Below are positions 35,604-48,170 of a stretch of DNA of 64,000 nucleotides, one piece after another. The notes under the pieces are model-generated. The model had not been told where the DNA came from and ran no database searches. It saw nothing but the letters and a program-made list of their open reading frames with translations. Made by a program: the position numbers and the translations under genes. How positions within the stretch are numbered: the stretch's first letter is position 1; each line of letters begins with the position of its first letter. Origin of the DNA: Annona cherimola. Taxonomy: Eukaryota; Streptophyta; Magnoliopsida; Magnoliales; Annonaceae. The stretch is from NCBI GenBank assembly GCA_030490835.1, contig CM059972.1:10694264-10758263 (forward strand). Direction: 5' to 3'.

Positions 35604-35958
35604 GAGATAAGATCCGATCAGGCCGACCTACGTAAATGCTTACTTAGGCCGGCCTAAAAAATAAATTTGAGGCATTTTCTAAATTTCATAAATATGTTAA
35701 ACCAGGTGTATTGAATATATAAACTAAATTTTACCATTTTTAAATTTTTTAAGTATTTATTTTTATTTTTAAATACAGTGGCATTCTCGCAATTTTCTAT
35801 GCCAATATCTTTAAAAATAAAAAATAAATACTTAAAAAATCTAAAAATAGTAAAATTTGGTTTATATATTCAATACATCTAGCTTAACATATTTATGAAA
35901 AAACTAAAAAAATACCTTGAAATATTTTTTTTAGGCTGGCCCAATCGGATCATGGCTC
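35604..35958. mobile_element. Foldback MITE F (Mutator-like) with 9-bp target duplication
   Basis: 355 bp between perfect direct repeats CTGTAAATA (35595-35603 and 35959-35967). Ends GAGATAAGATCCGATCAGG and GAGCCATGATCCGATTGGG (right end, other strand). Arms mirror around a centre near 35797. Interior is closest to MITE D (TTTGAGGCATTTT, GTGTATTGAATATATAAACT). Confidence 0.92.
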
Positions 35959-35967
35959 CTGTAAATA

Positions 35968-37438
35968 ATATTCTAAATATAATTTACTCCTTTAGACATT
36001 TGGGAGGCCATTAATATCGTCTTGGTACACGCAATTACTCTAAAGAGGAACTAAATTAAAGATGTCAAAACTTTTTCCAATATTAGTTCATGTAATTGTC
36101 ACGCTTGTCAGTATATGATTAAAGTACTCTTTCCTTTATGAAAATTAATAAGTCAATTCAATGCGGCTGCACATGTAATCCATGTTAACAAGTCTAACAT
36201 CGAACTTAATTTTCTCGCGCTTTGTGCGTCATGCAGGTCGACTGACTTGATATTCATCTTGTTTTATCCCGCATAAATTACATTCAACACAACACTGATT
36301 TTCGCATGCAGTTCAAAGATCACTAGATTGAAAGGTGTTCGGAAAAGATTAAGAAAGTCAAACACTACTATCTAACAACAGTACTCAAAAGGACAAAAAA
36401 AAACAATAAAAACAGTTGATGTAAATGCGAGATTCTCATTAATTAATCTGAGATAAATACATGATTGTACAATATAGATATCTAAAATTCAAATCTATAT
36501 ATATATAGATTTCTAGACTTTGGATTGAAATGAATAAAAATGCATAGTTTTCAACTAGATACTCATGCACTTGATGTCTATGACCAATTCTTCCTCCCAC
36601 AAACCGTAATGGGAAAGAAAACGTTACCTGGTTATTTAGCAAGTGGATAAAAATGAAAGACTAATGATTCGACGCATACCTGTGTACCCAATCTCAATAA
36701 ATATAAGTATTTTAAAGCTTTTCTTTCATATTTTTCCGTTTTATCCGATCCCATATATATAATCTTTATATTTATTAAAATTTATCATTTTTGAAAATTT
36801 ATATATTTTTATGCTTTCAAAAACCAACTAATTAGTGTTAAATTGGGGTAAAAATTTTGATTTCTGAAATTATAAAATATGAAACGTTAAATTTTAATAC
36901 ATATGTCTACATAAAAATGAAAAAGTGAAATAAAAAACGAAAAAAGGGACTAAAAACACTTACATGTATCAAAATTTCGGTGCATATATGTATTGAATCA
37001 TCTGCCAGAATGAAATTAGCAAATCCATTTAAGTAATGCATAAATGCAATAGAAATTGTATTTTTGAATAAAAATTTAAAATGAACAGGCAAATAAATAT
37101 TTGTTTAACGAATTAAAAGAAGAAGATCGAAAAAGCAGCCATTTGCATTCATCTTGCTGAGGCAATTAGCACAAAGTATGTGGGTATTTATGTAATTTTA
37201 AAAAATATGCAAGTATTAATGTAATTTTGCTTTAAAATGTAGTCATAACTGTAAATCCCGTTTGAAATGACAACAATATTCTACCTCATGAAGTTGACAA
37301 GTTTTCATTAAAAAAAAAGTTGACAATAGTGTATACAAGGGTTTGCTTCTATATAATTAGGTTATTTTTCTACAATTTCATATAATTTTTTTCATTTTTA
37401 ATATGTTGATATTTGATAAAAAAAATTTACTTCATTCA
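35968..37438. other. Intergenic, nothing recognised
   Basis: AT-rich without supported genes. A short TA run at about 36497-36510. Confidence 0.4.
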
Positions 37439-37447
37439 TTATATTTA

Positions 37448-37871
37448 GGGCTTTTCCTAATACCCATTACGTTTAATCTTAATCCCGAATATACCCACTA
37501 CGTTTTTAAAATCCTAGATATACCCACTACATATGCAGTTAATTCCAAAAATGTTCATTCCATTAAAAACCATTAGTTAAATTTTTACAAATGCCCAAAA
37601 TATCCCTATTATAAAATAATAAAAGATGAAATAAAATAGAAATAAAATGAAATTATAGCTCTCCAAATTTAGATCTCATGTATAATTAGGGCATTTGTGA
37701 GTTATGACATTTAAAATTTAATTATGTCCACAATTTGATGAACACATTAGTAATTTCACATGTTAACTAATGGCGTTAACTCATGGATTGGATATTTTTG
37801 GGATTAATTGAAAATAGTAGTGGGTATATCCGGGATTTTGGAAATGTAATGGATATATTTGGAAAAAACTC
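37448..37871. mobile_element. Foldback MITE I (Mutator-like) with 9-bp target duplication
   Basis: 424 bp between perfect direct repeats TTATATTTA (37439-37447 and 37872-37880). Ends GGGCTTTTCCTAATACCC and GAGTTTTTTCCAAATATATCC (right end, other strand). The arms share ATATACCCACTAC. A different family from the CCCGGG-type foldbacks. Confidence 0.88.
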
Positions 37872-39065
37872 TTATATTTATATTTAAAATTATTTTTTAG
37901 CTAATAGATCAAGTTTTTATCCAAATTTAATATGTGCACTAAAAATATATATTCAAATTTAAATTATGAAAAATGCTTAGATATGTTGACATATATTAGA
38001 ATATAATAATACTTTATAGAATCATTCATTAATATAGTAATGACATTTTGATAGTTTAGATGTAGAAAAGGCAACTCTAAAATTAGTATTTAATATTAGA
38101 TTATTTTATTATGTTGATTTTACGCATTTGTGATTGAACCCATGCATAGTAATACTAGATTAATAAAATAACTTTCATCATAATATAAATAATGCTAAAT
38201 ACAATAAATAAAGTGAATCTTTCATGAAATATCAACATATTAAAAACGGAAGATATTTTATAAAAGGGGAGTTTTATAAAAGTAAAGCTCATATATATAC
38301 TACGTTGAACTCCATATATCTTAGTTATTATCTTGTAATAATTTATTATTTATTCGATTAAGTTTCTAGTATATAACTAATTTTCTCACAAGTATGGTTA
38401 AAAAATAATGGAGAAGATGAGAAAATAAAATTAAAAGAATGAATGGATACATGGGATCCTGAAGTTTTTCGTATAACCCTTTGCCCACCTTTATAAACGA
38501 TGAAATTCACTCTACTTATAGCATTTAGAATAATTTATTTAGACAAAATATGAAGTATCGTCTAAATTAAAGTTGTGCATGGATCTCATTTAAGAAAGTG
38601 TAAAATGAGTATAATAAAATTAATTGATTTGTATTCAAATTGAAAATTATATTTTCAACATCTAGACCATCTGAAACACCATTCTTTTATGGATAAATGA
38701 GTATATAAAATATTATTATATTTTAATGCATATATGAGTTGTTCTCAACATTTTCATAATTTATACATGATATATCTTTTTAAACAAATGTTACTCATGC
38801 ATTTTTTTATTTAAATAAAATTTAATTTCTTTTTTTGTGATGAAACTTAACTTCTTAGTTAAACAAATGATGTTAAATATAGTAAAAGGAATATATTTCA
38901 CCTCATCATCAAAACGGGTCAAATGGATTGATTTAACTTCGTGTAACTCAGGTATATAGAAGATGGACCCACATATAAATCATATTTATTATAATATATA
39001 TGTATATATAAATTAAATCATATTTATTATATTAAATATATAGGTATATATAAATCATATTATGT

Positions 39066-39355
39066 AGATATGTGTTTGGCAATTTACAAAAGTTGTAAGT
39101 TAAAACTTTTCAATCTAAAACTTTTCATTCTTTATAACTACATATTTTTTAATTATTTTTTTACATCTTTTTATGTAACAATCATATTTTTTAATCATTT
39201 TTACACAACTACCAATACGACTAACCTATTTATTTTAAATTTATTCTCTTTACTCTTTATCATTACTCCCACCATATCACATTATTTTCTATTAATTTAA
39301 CAACTTTTATATCAAAAACTTTTTATCAAAAATTTTACAACTTCCTAGACACATT
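39066..39355. mobile_element. TGTGTTTGG-type MITE (hAT-like)
   Basis: From ATATGTGTTTGGCAATTTAC to AACTTCCTAGACACATTA. Contains the family blocks CCTATTTATTTTAAATTTATTC, ACCATATCACATTATTTTCT and AACTTTTTATCAAAAATTTT. No target duplication identified. Confidence 0.6.
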
Positions 39356-39890
39356 AACTTCGTGTTACTCAGGTATATAGAAGATGAACCCACTTATAAA
39401 TCATATTTATTATTATACATCCGTATATATAAATCATATTATGCTGATGATGAAATTAAGGGCAAGTTCTTCTGCGTGGCGTGGTGAGGGAGCAGGAATA
39501 GATTGGTGAAATCTCAAGCATTAACACTTGATGGAGTGGATGAAGATCTAGCTGAGGAATATACGAAAAAGGACACCTGAATCTTTCCTTCTTTCTCGAG
39601 TGGCCCCGGCATATCTTCATGATGCAGATCATTGGTGCTGCCAGACCTACTTATGGTCCCACTCCCATGTGATGCATCATAATATCCTGCTCACCTTTTC
39701 AATGAGCAATGAAAAATAGACAGACTCTCATAGATGTAGACTAGCATAGATATTAATTTCACCTACTCCAGATTCGGAGGCATTGAATTAATAATTTATT
39801 TCTTCTTTTAACAATGTGAATAAGAGATTCTTAAATTTTCCCTACATAAAAAAATTTGCATAAATAAAATTCAATTTTTATTCTTATCAT
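39356..39890. other. Intergenic, includes a GC-richer patch
   Basis: 39440-39720 is less AT-rich than its neighbours but shows no open frame or known RNA that I can support. CTTCGTGTTACTCAGGTATA with about 60 following bases at 39358 repeats a segment at 38938. Confidence 0.35.
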
Positions 39891-41579
39891 TATTGTTATT
39901 GGGTTCTGCTTACAAGAAGTGGAGTCATGTAATCCCTTCAATTTTTAAAATTTTGACTATTGATGAAAAATTTAATCTACTTATTGTATTTAACATCATT
40001 TGTTTATCTAAGATACCAAGTTTCATCTCGATAAAATATGTTTATGGGTCACATTTATTGAAAAATATATTCATATATAAATTATGAAAAACGTTTAGAT
40101 CCATTTACACATATATTAGAATGTAATAATATTTCATAGAATTATTTATCCACGTAAAAATGATATTTATTTGTTTTAGATGTGAAAATGTAACTTTAAA
40201 ATTGATATTTAATATTAAATCATTTTATTATATTGATTTTCAATGGAGGTCATGCACAGTGATGGTAGACAAATAAAAGAGTTTTCAAAATAATATAAAT
40301 AATACTAAATACAATAGATGAGTGAATTTTTCATCAACTATAAAGATATTAAAAAAGATGGAGTTACATAGAAAAAAGGCTTCATAATAGTACAGATTAT
40401 TATTATTATTATTATATTTCAATTTTGGAATATACTGTTAATGATAATATGACATTGAATAGTTTAGAATGTTATCCTTATTTTTTGGCTTACCTTGATA
40501 ATTAAATCAAAATATTATCCGTTCATTTAATTTATATAACTGTGAAACATCATCTAAATTAAATTTGTGGGTGGGCCACACATGCTTTAAATATGCATAA
40601 TTATATGCAAATTATGAAAAAATATTTAGATGTACTCATAGATACATTAGCATATAACAATTGTAAATGGAAACATTTGTCTACATAGGAACAGTTTAAA
40701 TGTTAAATATGCAACTTTGAAAATAGTATAAACATCAAATTATTTTTTAGGTTAATTTTATTGATTTTTTTGATAGGGAATTGTATATTATATTTGGTTT
40801 GCATGAAATTTAATCTGCTGGTTAAATATAATTAATTGTAATTGACTTGGGTGGGTCAGATTTTGACTCATCATGAAGCGGGCCCAAGATGTAGGTAGCC
40901 CACTGGAACTTTCAATGGCGAGGGCATTATTGAAGTCTTTCTTATATAGAGAGGGTTATATACATTGCCATTGAAGATTTCATGGACAGCTGCCTCATTT
41001 TGGCTCACCTTAATTATGAATTAAAATTAGAATTTAAATCGTCAAATTATTTAGAAATTAAAATCATTTACTTGACTAACCTATATTTTATCTAAATCAA
41101 AGATATATATGCCTCTAACTAAAAAGTATATAAAATTAATTTGATATGTATATCAATTTCAAAACTACTTATTCAAAATCTAGACCATCTAGAACATTAT
41201 TTTTGTGTAGGTAAATGATTATATAATTTATTCTTACATTCTCCTACATCTATGAGCTTTTCTTAATAGAAAGAAATATATCATTTACAAAGAAGAAGAG
41301 AGATCCAATACAACGGATTCACAATGAAGTTTGGTGGACAGCTCCAAGACAAGGATGAATACAAACATTTTTCACAATTTATATATAATTATACACATAT
41401 TTTCGAAGTTATGACTTACCTAAAAATTTGATTGAAATAATTTTTAGTATCATTTCAAAATAAGCGACGTTAAACAAAATCAATGGATAAAATTTCAGTC
41501 TAGTTAAGGCGGGTCCAATCGAGGTGACACACGGAAGACTTCAGTGGCATTAGGTACCATTGAAGTATAAAACAAACAT

Positions 41580-41848
41580 AGGATGTGTTTGGTTGGAGAT
41601 AAAATTTTTTGATGAAAAGTTTTCAAGGTAAAATTTTGTTAAGTTAATAGAAAATGATGCGTAAAGAGAATAAAGTTAAAATAGAAAGGTCAATGATATT
41701 GTTAGTTGTATGAAAATGATTGAAAAGTAAGATTGTTTGTATAAGAAAATATGAAAAAATAATTAAAAAATAAGACAATTGTGGAGATTGAAAAGTTTTT
41801 GATTGAAAAGTTTTGGTTAAAATTTTTTATGTTCAATCAAACACACCC
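41580..41848. mobile_element. TGTGTTTGG-type MITE (hAT-like)
   Basis: Inverted ends GGATGTGTTTGGTTGGAG and, from the right, GGGTGTGTTTGATTGAAC. Interior AAAATTTTTTGATGAAAAGT, AATAAAGTTAAAATAGAAAG. No coding sequence. Confidence 0.72.
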
Positions 41849-42300
41849 ATAGAATGAACGACTTTAGTGATTCACTTGGAACAACAAACTAAAAGTGGGA
41901 ACCTGCTAAAATATACCATTTTTTTGAGTAAGCTAAAATATACAATTTTATTTACAAATAATGTATCTCAGGACTGTACACATTATTATATTTCGTCTAA
42001 TTATCACGATAAACTTGTATTTTCTATATAATTTGTGTCTGAACTTGACTTAATATTTATACACAAATGATTTACATTCTCTACCTAGCTACACGCTGAT
42101 TTGTTTGGAATATGTGTTAGTGTTTTTGATACTTTTGTATTAGGTGGCTTCGTTCATCATCATATCAATCAATGGAACAACCAATCAACCACAACCTACA
42201 CTGCAAAATAATTTATTTTATGCAACAACTCTTATGCAGCAGAATATTATTTGCTATATATAATATTGTAAGCAATGAAATTTTACAGCATACAAGTATT

Positions 42301-42589
42301 GGTAGAGGCGAAATGTACCCATGTGTACTTAGCCTCAGTATATTTAGTTCATTTAACCTATTTTTTATTTTTTTTGAAAATTTTTTATGCAACTATTAAT
42401 ATAAGTGTATTTAATATTTGTATCAAGTTTTATCATTTTTTTTAGATTTTGAGATTTTTTATTTTTGAAAACAAGTGATATTTTTAGTAATTTATATATA
42501 TATATATATTAAATACACTTAAATTAACAATTGAATCTCAAAAAAATAAAAAATGAGTCAAAGCACTCAGGTGCATTGTATCAAGTCCC
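42301..42589. mobile_element. Foldback MITE G, internally deleted, with 10-bp flanking duplication
   Basis: Flanked by TACAAGTATT at 42291-42300 and 42590-42599. Left end GGTAGAGGCGAAATGTACCC; right end on the other strand GGGACTTGATACAATGCACC. The left arm has GTGTATTTAATATTTGTATC, but most of the right arm is missing across a TATATATA run near 42495. Confidence 0.82.
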
Positions 42590-42599
42590 TACAAGTATT

Positions 42600-43644
42600 A
42601 TAATGCAAACGTGAGAAATCACTATATATAATGATTGTATGCAGCAGATTCTTCGAATTTTTTTTTAGCTATATGGGCATATGTAGCACCACGATAGCAA
42701 TCTATTTATTGCTTTTGTTTTTATGTAACTATTTTTGTTACTATGAGCAATAAATATTTTAGCTGCAAAAGCTATTTTTCTTGTAGTGTTGATGCAGACA
42801 TACCAAGCGTTCAGTTGCAAAGCCAAGACTTTTGGCTAGGAGGGATACTAAGGCTTATATCGCAAAAAAAAATATTTGAAAATATTAAATATTTAAATTG
42901 TTCACATCTTATATTGTTAATGTAAACATCCTTTACAATATAATAAAAGAAAATTAATTTTGTAAAAATTCAATGGCCTTTTACTAGTTGAACGTCAAAA
43001 GCTACTAAGAGCATTCATGAATTCAATTTAATCTTTTTAAATTAAGAAAATTAATACATATTGTGAGAGCTCTAACAAAATTCCCCTATTTTGGCTAGCC
43101 ACGTGGATTGAGAAGCATACCACATCTCTATGAGAATGGGTATTTTAATCTTTTACACCTATTTTTACAGTTTATCTAGAAAATGTTCTTCCATTATTGT
43201 AATATTAATAGATAAAACCAATTCGAATTTAGTTTTTATAGTTACATGTAATTAGTTCCCTCCTCTATAATAATTAGTTTTTGAGAGGGAATTTTTTACG
43301 TCTATTTAATAATGCAGGCCTACTTATGAAACAATTAAGGTATTGTGGCTCAGTATATATATCCAATATGGATAATTGTCTGTAAGTGCGGTTGATTTTT
43401 TTTTCCCTGCGTACCGTCTGCTCTCTCTTGTGAGCCACGATTTTGGTATTGTCGACCGGGGAATGGGAGGAGAAAAAAAAGCTAAGTGCGCGACCCGGAA
43501 GAGCACAAGCTATCCACACGTCAACGATAAGATTAGCTTCTAGAAGCCATACCCAACCAAAACTTGTTTGGCCAAGCAATGGCACTAAGGAAAAAATTCT
43601 AGCCGTTAAAAATCGATCAGGAACTTTGGGACACCCAATGGATC
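42600..43644. other. Intergenic with a CACTA-like terminus
   Basis: Position 42788 closes a CACTA-type end: the other strand reads CACTACAAGAAAAATAGC. The matching second end is uncertain. Otherwise AT-rich; no gene supported. Confidence 0.4.
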
Positions 43645-43939
43645 CACTACGAGAAAATGGAATTTTAGCAAAATTAAGATTAAATGCTTTAATTTCTACT
43701 ATGAGGTTACTGAAGATATTATAAGTTAATCACAATTTCTTAAAGTTTCCACTGGAATTTATGCTTCTAATGTCGAGTTCTACTACTAAAAACTACTTTT
43801 TAAACATTTCTTATATAATTTTCACTATAAATTAATTTTTAGTGACTAATTATTTATATTACTTAATATTATCTTTTGCAACAAAAAAGTGCTAACCTTT
43901 GCTAAATTATATGTAGCAAAATGTTAGCTTTTTTGTAGT
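43645..43939. mobile_element. Short CACTA-like MITE
   Basis: Begins CACTACGAGAAAATGG and ends GCTTTTTTGTAGT, the mirrored terminus. About 295 bp without coding potential. I could not confirm the expected 3-bp target duplication. Confidence 0.5.
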
Positions 43940-43989
43940 ATAATCATCACTCTTTTCTTCCGTCACTGCAAGGACTTAGTTTAATTTTT

Positions 43990-44560
43990 TTTTGAAATAA
44001 TTATTTTGTTACAAAAGGTTGATCATAAGCTATTAAAGCTTTTTGATAAAAATTTGGCTGCCGCAAATTTCGTTAGGTCAATCGGTGGATCATCAACAAT
44101 AATTTTGATGACCATTTTGTTGCCAAAAGTTCACTTTGAGGTAGTATTTTGGGCATATTTTCTTAGGCAAATAACCAAAGACAACAAATTTGGTAAATTT
44201 TTTTGTTACAATAACTATCAGAGTTGTGCAACCAAAATGCAAGAAAGTTATTTCTTTCAAACACTTATTAGTAACAAAAAAAATTTTATTAATAAGAAAA
44301 ATGTATATATAAAAAATTCTTATATATTCTTTTGCTTATGATAATACTTTTATAAGTAAAGAAATTTTTTTTAGTTATAGTAATGTTTTGGTAGGTGAAA
44401 TTTTTTTTCTTACTCACAATAATGATTTTATAACGAAAACAATTTTGTCATCTATATATAAAAATCATAAACTATTGATAATTAATTTTTTCTTAGTAAT
44501 TGCTTTATCATGTGTAACTATTGGCAATCAAAATTTTCTTTAGTAATTAAAATTTTTAAC
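43990..44560. mobile_element. CACTA-family fragment related to 33680-34080
   Basis: Shares diverged blocks with 33680-34080 (ATCATAAACTATTGATAATT, TAGTAATGTTTTGGTAGGTG). No clear terminus. A 111-codon frame on + (44006-44341) shows no recognisable domain. Confidence 0.4.
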
Positions 44561-44686
44561 TTTTTAAGTCTCTAGAAACTTAGATTTTTGTTGTGCAAAT
44601 TAGTAGTATCAAGACTAAATTATCTTTGGTGCTATGTTTTAAGTGTTTAGATTTCATGGGTGTGGATAATATAGATGTGTGCATAC

Positions 44687-45268
44687 TAGGGGCATAAATA
44701 GAGTTGGTTTCAACTTGATCCTGACTAATCCAATCTGATTTATTATAGGATTGGGTTACACATTTAAAAAAATAAATTATATAACCTGATTTGAACCAAT
44801 CCGATTTCAAAAGTGGGTTGGTTTGTGTTGGGTAATTGTTAATCTAACCCGACCTAATTTCATATATTAGTATACAATATAATAAATTATCAATAAATAG
44901 TCTTACATTAGCACATAATACATAGGAATTAATTATATATTATCGCCTTGAAATTAAATTATTTAGCAATTACATCATTGTATAAGTCACAAGTTGGAAC
45001 ATATTCTTATAAAAATGATTAATTTTTATTCTTTCATATAAAAATTTATATTTTAAATTATATTTAATTAAGCAAAATATTTTTAAATTTTATCTATTTA
45101 TTAACTCGATTTCTAACCTGAACTGAACCGATTTTTATAGGGTTAAAATAGGATCGAGTTAAAGTATGAAAAATAAAATTGAAAGTAAGGTTGAGTTGAG
45201 AATTTATAAAGTGAATTAGGATTGTGTTTACCCCAACCCAAGTCAATTTAACCCGATTTCCACCCCTA
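44687..45268. mobile_element. TAGGGG-ended MITE
   Basis: Imperfect inverted ends TAGGGGCATAAATAGAGTTG and TAGGGGTGGAAATCGGG (right end, other strand). Interior is rich in AACCCGA/TCGGGTT-like motifs. This type of end is typical of non-autonomous hAT-like elements. Target duplication not resolved because MITE H lies immediately to the right. Confidence 0.55.
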
Positions 45269-45275
45269 GTATTAG

Positions 45276-45630
45276 GAGAATATTTTAATGCATCCTGATG
45301 CATTGGAATTTTAATGCATTAGGGTACAAAACCCCATTTTTTATATACATTTTTGAAATTTTTTATAAGATTGTTAATCTAGATGTATTTAATCTATAAG
45401 CCAAATTTTATCATTTTTAGATATATGTATATATATATTCAAAATAAGGGTACTTTAGCCTTTTTTAGTGACTAAAATACCCCTATTTTTAAAAAATCAA
45501 AAATATATTTATATATATCTTCAAAAATGGTAAAAATTAATACATAAGTTAAATACACCTAGTCAATAATCTTATAAAAAAAATTATAAAAAAAAAGAAT
45601 TTTGCATCCTAATGCATTGAAACATTACTC
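45276..45630. mobile_element. Foldback MITE H
   Basis: 355 bp. Ends GAGAATATTTTAATGCATCC and GAGTAATGTTTCAATGCATT (right, other strand). Flanks TAGTATTAG and TAGTATATA look like a 9-bp duplication with two changes. Near-perfect foldback with GATGTATTTAATCTATAAG mirrored on the right. Palindrome-like tip TGCATCCTGATGCA near the left end. Confidence 0.82.
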
Positions 45631-45639
45631 TAGTATATA

Positions 45640-46001
45640 CGTCGTTTAAGAATGTGGGTGGGAGGTAGAGAAGTGAAATTTTTTTTGAGAATTGTGAGAG
45701 TGATGTGAATAAGGGTAAAACAAAAATAAGTAGGGTAAATGTAAGATATTTAAAATAGATAAAATGATTAGAATATATGAAAATGAAGTTTACATATGTT
45801 TACATATGTTATCTCTCCTCGTTACCTTCCCAAACAGACTTTAAGAGGACGTTTAGTAAGTTGAATTTTTGTGGGATTGTAGGATGAGGTGGGGTGTGAA
45901 AAATAGAATATTTTGAAAATTGTATGATAGATATAAAATAATAAGAATAAAGTTGAAATATATAAGGTCGTTGGAAGAAAAATCAGTAGAATGTAAGAAT
46001 A
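45640..46001. repeat. Diverged AT-rich segment resembling the TGTGTTTGG family
   Basis: Contains family-like phrases (GGACGTTTAGTAAGTTGAAT, AATAAAGTTGAAATA) but no definable ends. Confidence 0.35.
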
Positions 46002-46009
46002 AAATTATT

Positions 46010-46278
46010 ATGGTGTGTTTGGTTGAAAATAAAACTTTTGATAAAAAGTTTTTTGGATAAAAGTTATCAAATTAATAAGAAATGATATGATAAAATAGGG
46101 ATAACGATGATGTGGAAAATGAATAAAGTTAAAATAGATAAGTTAGTAGTATGTATAGTTATATAGAAATGATCTAAGAATAGAGTAGTTTGTATAAGGA
46201 AAATATTTAAAAAAAATTAATCACGAAGAACAAAAAAATTTTGGTTGACATTTTTTAAGCAAAACTAAACACACCCTT
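46010..46278. mobile_element. TGTGTTTGG-type MITE with 8-bp target duplication
   Basis: Direct repeats AAATTATT at 46002-46009 and 46279-46286 flank a 269-bp element. Ends ATGGTGTGTTTGGTT and AAGGGTGTGTTTAGTT (right, other strand). An 8-bp duplication with such ends fits the hAT superfamily. This is the best-delimited copy of the family. Confidence 0.8.
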
Positions 46279-46286
46279 AAATTATT

Positions 46287-48150
46287 AAATAATTTATGAG
46301 GAGCATCCCACGCAGTCCTATCTCACCCACGCATATGGATGGCCAGTGTGATAACTGATAACGATGTTAAGAAATTAATAATAAATTAAGTAGAACAGTC
46401 CACGTGTGGCTAAGGAGAAGAAGTACGGTCGTACTACCAGGAATGAATTCCGTACGGGGCAAGGATGATGTTGATAGCGGATGAGACTCATCATTGCGGT
46501 TGCTTTAGAAGGGGGAGAGTGCATTCCTGTCAATGCCAGTACTGTTACTGCCATATTCATCTGGTTCATTCCTGGAAATTTCTGGTTTTCCTTAGATATT
46601 GTAATGGGAAATAGGCCCAAAATGCCACAGGTCAACCGAATTGCAATTAAGTGGAGATTAAAATAAAGATAAGAGTAAATTTAAATTTAATGATGCTCAG
46701 CTGCACAAACGGTCCCATTTGGACAATTTTTATACAAAAAGAGAAAACGATGTCAACAAAAGTGGCTAATTAATCAAAAAGACATTCAAATTCCTTTCAA
46801 CAACCTTAATTAATATCTCATTAACTATTAGAATTGCTTTAGTTCATTGTATCCGTACTGTTGATTAATTTAATTTATAACTGTGCATGTATCCTTTTCT
46901 TATAATGCGATTGAATTATCTTTTCCCTAAAACTTATATTTTAACAATCATTTTTATATTTTCGTGCTAAACTGGGAATGATAGATTGTATCAATTCTCC
47001 GTAATTACTGCCTTCAATCGTACGTTACTTTCATATCAATATTCGTTCTGACTCCTTGTCAATACAGTCGCCACAGATTTCTTTCATTAAAAAGAAAAAA
47101 GTCGCCACAATTTTGGCAAGAAAATCTTGAATTCTATTCTAGACGCCTCATGTTCGTCCCACTTGTTTGAATTGTCGAATGCTGGCAGAAATTAAGATGA
47201 CTGTATAAAATTTCTTGCTTACAGTTGAGTATTAATTAGAAAGGACTGCGTACATCCTGACTTTAGCAATTAAAATTTTTAATAAGAATAATTTTTTGCT
47301 CTAAATTCATCTAAAAAAGGTAATGACAAAGAAAAAAAAAAAAAATCTTCTCAGCACCAAAATGTAAACCTGTTAGCAAAGCACTGTCTCCTTGCTAATA
47401 GAAAGTTTTTTTTGAAAAAAAAAAAAAATGGTATTGTAGTACAAAGGCTTGGTAATAGGAAGTTATTTTTTATTAGTATTATATAACTCGACATCTGATA
47501 TTACAAATTAAGTTCATTCGTAAAAAGCTCTTATCTATCTTAAGAGAAACAATATATTTTTATTTATTTTACAAAGAGACCAACGAACTCTCATCCATGA
47601 ATACGTGCTAAAATCCCACAGGAAGGGTTCGAACCACACAAACGCCACTGAAGGTTTTATGGGGGGCGCCAATTTTAAAGTGATATGGATCAGTCATTTT
47701 ACTCCACAATGGTGCATTAGGAATTAAAGAACAAAACGAAGGTGTTGACGAAGAAAATTGTGGCCAATAAATCGATGACCATAATGGGTAGCTCTCCCAA
47801 AATCTCCTATCAATCAAGACCGTTACTCAACGGATTTGAGACAAGTGGACCACAAGGCTGTGATGCTTCCTGTTTAAAACTTCATGTATCAATGGATCAC
47901 TATCGCCTTACGTTTGCATCCAAAAACTGAAGCTGACTAGTGTCATTTCCTTACCAACCATAGATTTGACAGATGTCTAATTACCCAACTCAGGTTTATC
48001 TAATTTCGTTGGATGATTTGTAAATATGCACACATAATTTTACCATAATTACAAATATATCTACATAATTTTCGAAATTGCAAATAACCTCTACACCGCA
48101 AATAACCTTTACATAGTCATTATGATGCCATTACTATGACATTACGGTGC
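46287..48150. other. Intergenic; SINE-like fragment at about 47575-47645
   Basis: No gene supported. The minus strand near 47640-47575 reads GGTTCGAACCC followed by GATGAGAGTTCGTTGGTCTC, matching the 3' part of the SINE at 51181-51385. A CACGTG lies near 46400 and a GC-richer patch runs to 46640 without motifs in its frames. A-runs lie near 47331 and 47416. Confidence 0.4.
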
Positions 48151-48170
48151 GGATATATATATATATATAT
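48151..48170. repeat. TA microsatellite, left border of the palindromic element
   Basis: An AT run ends exactly where the 955-bp palindromic element begins; a second TA run starts exactly where it ends (49126). Confidence 0.85.

Larger units (their letters stand above)
37930..41270. repeat. Cluster of a dispersed AT-rich repeat family (type 3)
   Basis: Several diverged copies in both orientations share TTTAGATGTTGAAAA / TTTTCAACATCTAAACC, AATATTAAATCATTTTATTA and AAATTATGAAAAATGCTTAG. I see copies at about 37930-38260, 38500-38790, 39890-40360, 40440-40760 and 41020-41260. Further copies lie at 59860-60600 and within 61331-61722. They look like a non-autonomous DNA transposon family, but I could not define their ends. 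Confidence 0.55.

Noticed and set aside
43274..43724. Overlapping 93- and 103-codon frames on opposite strands
   Set aside because: No motifs and mutual overlap; no supporting splice or promoter context.
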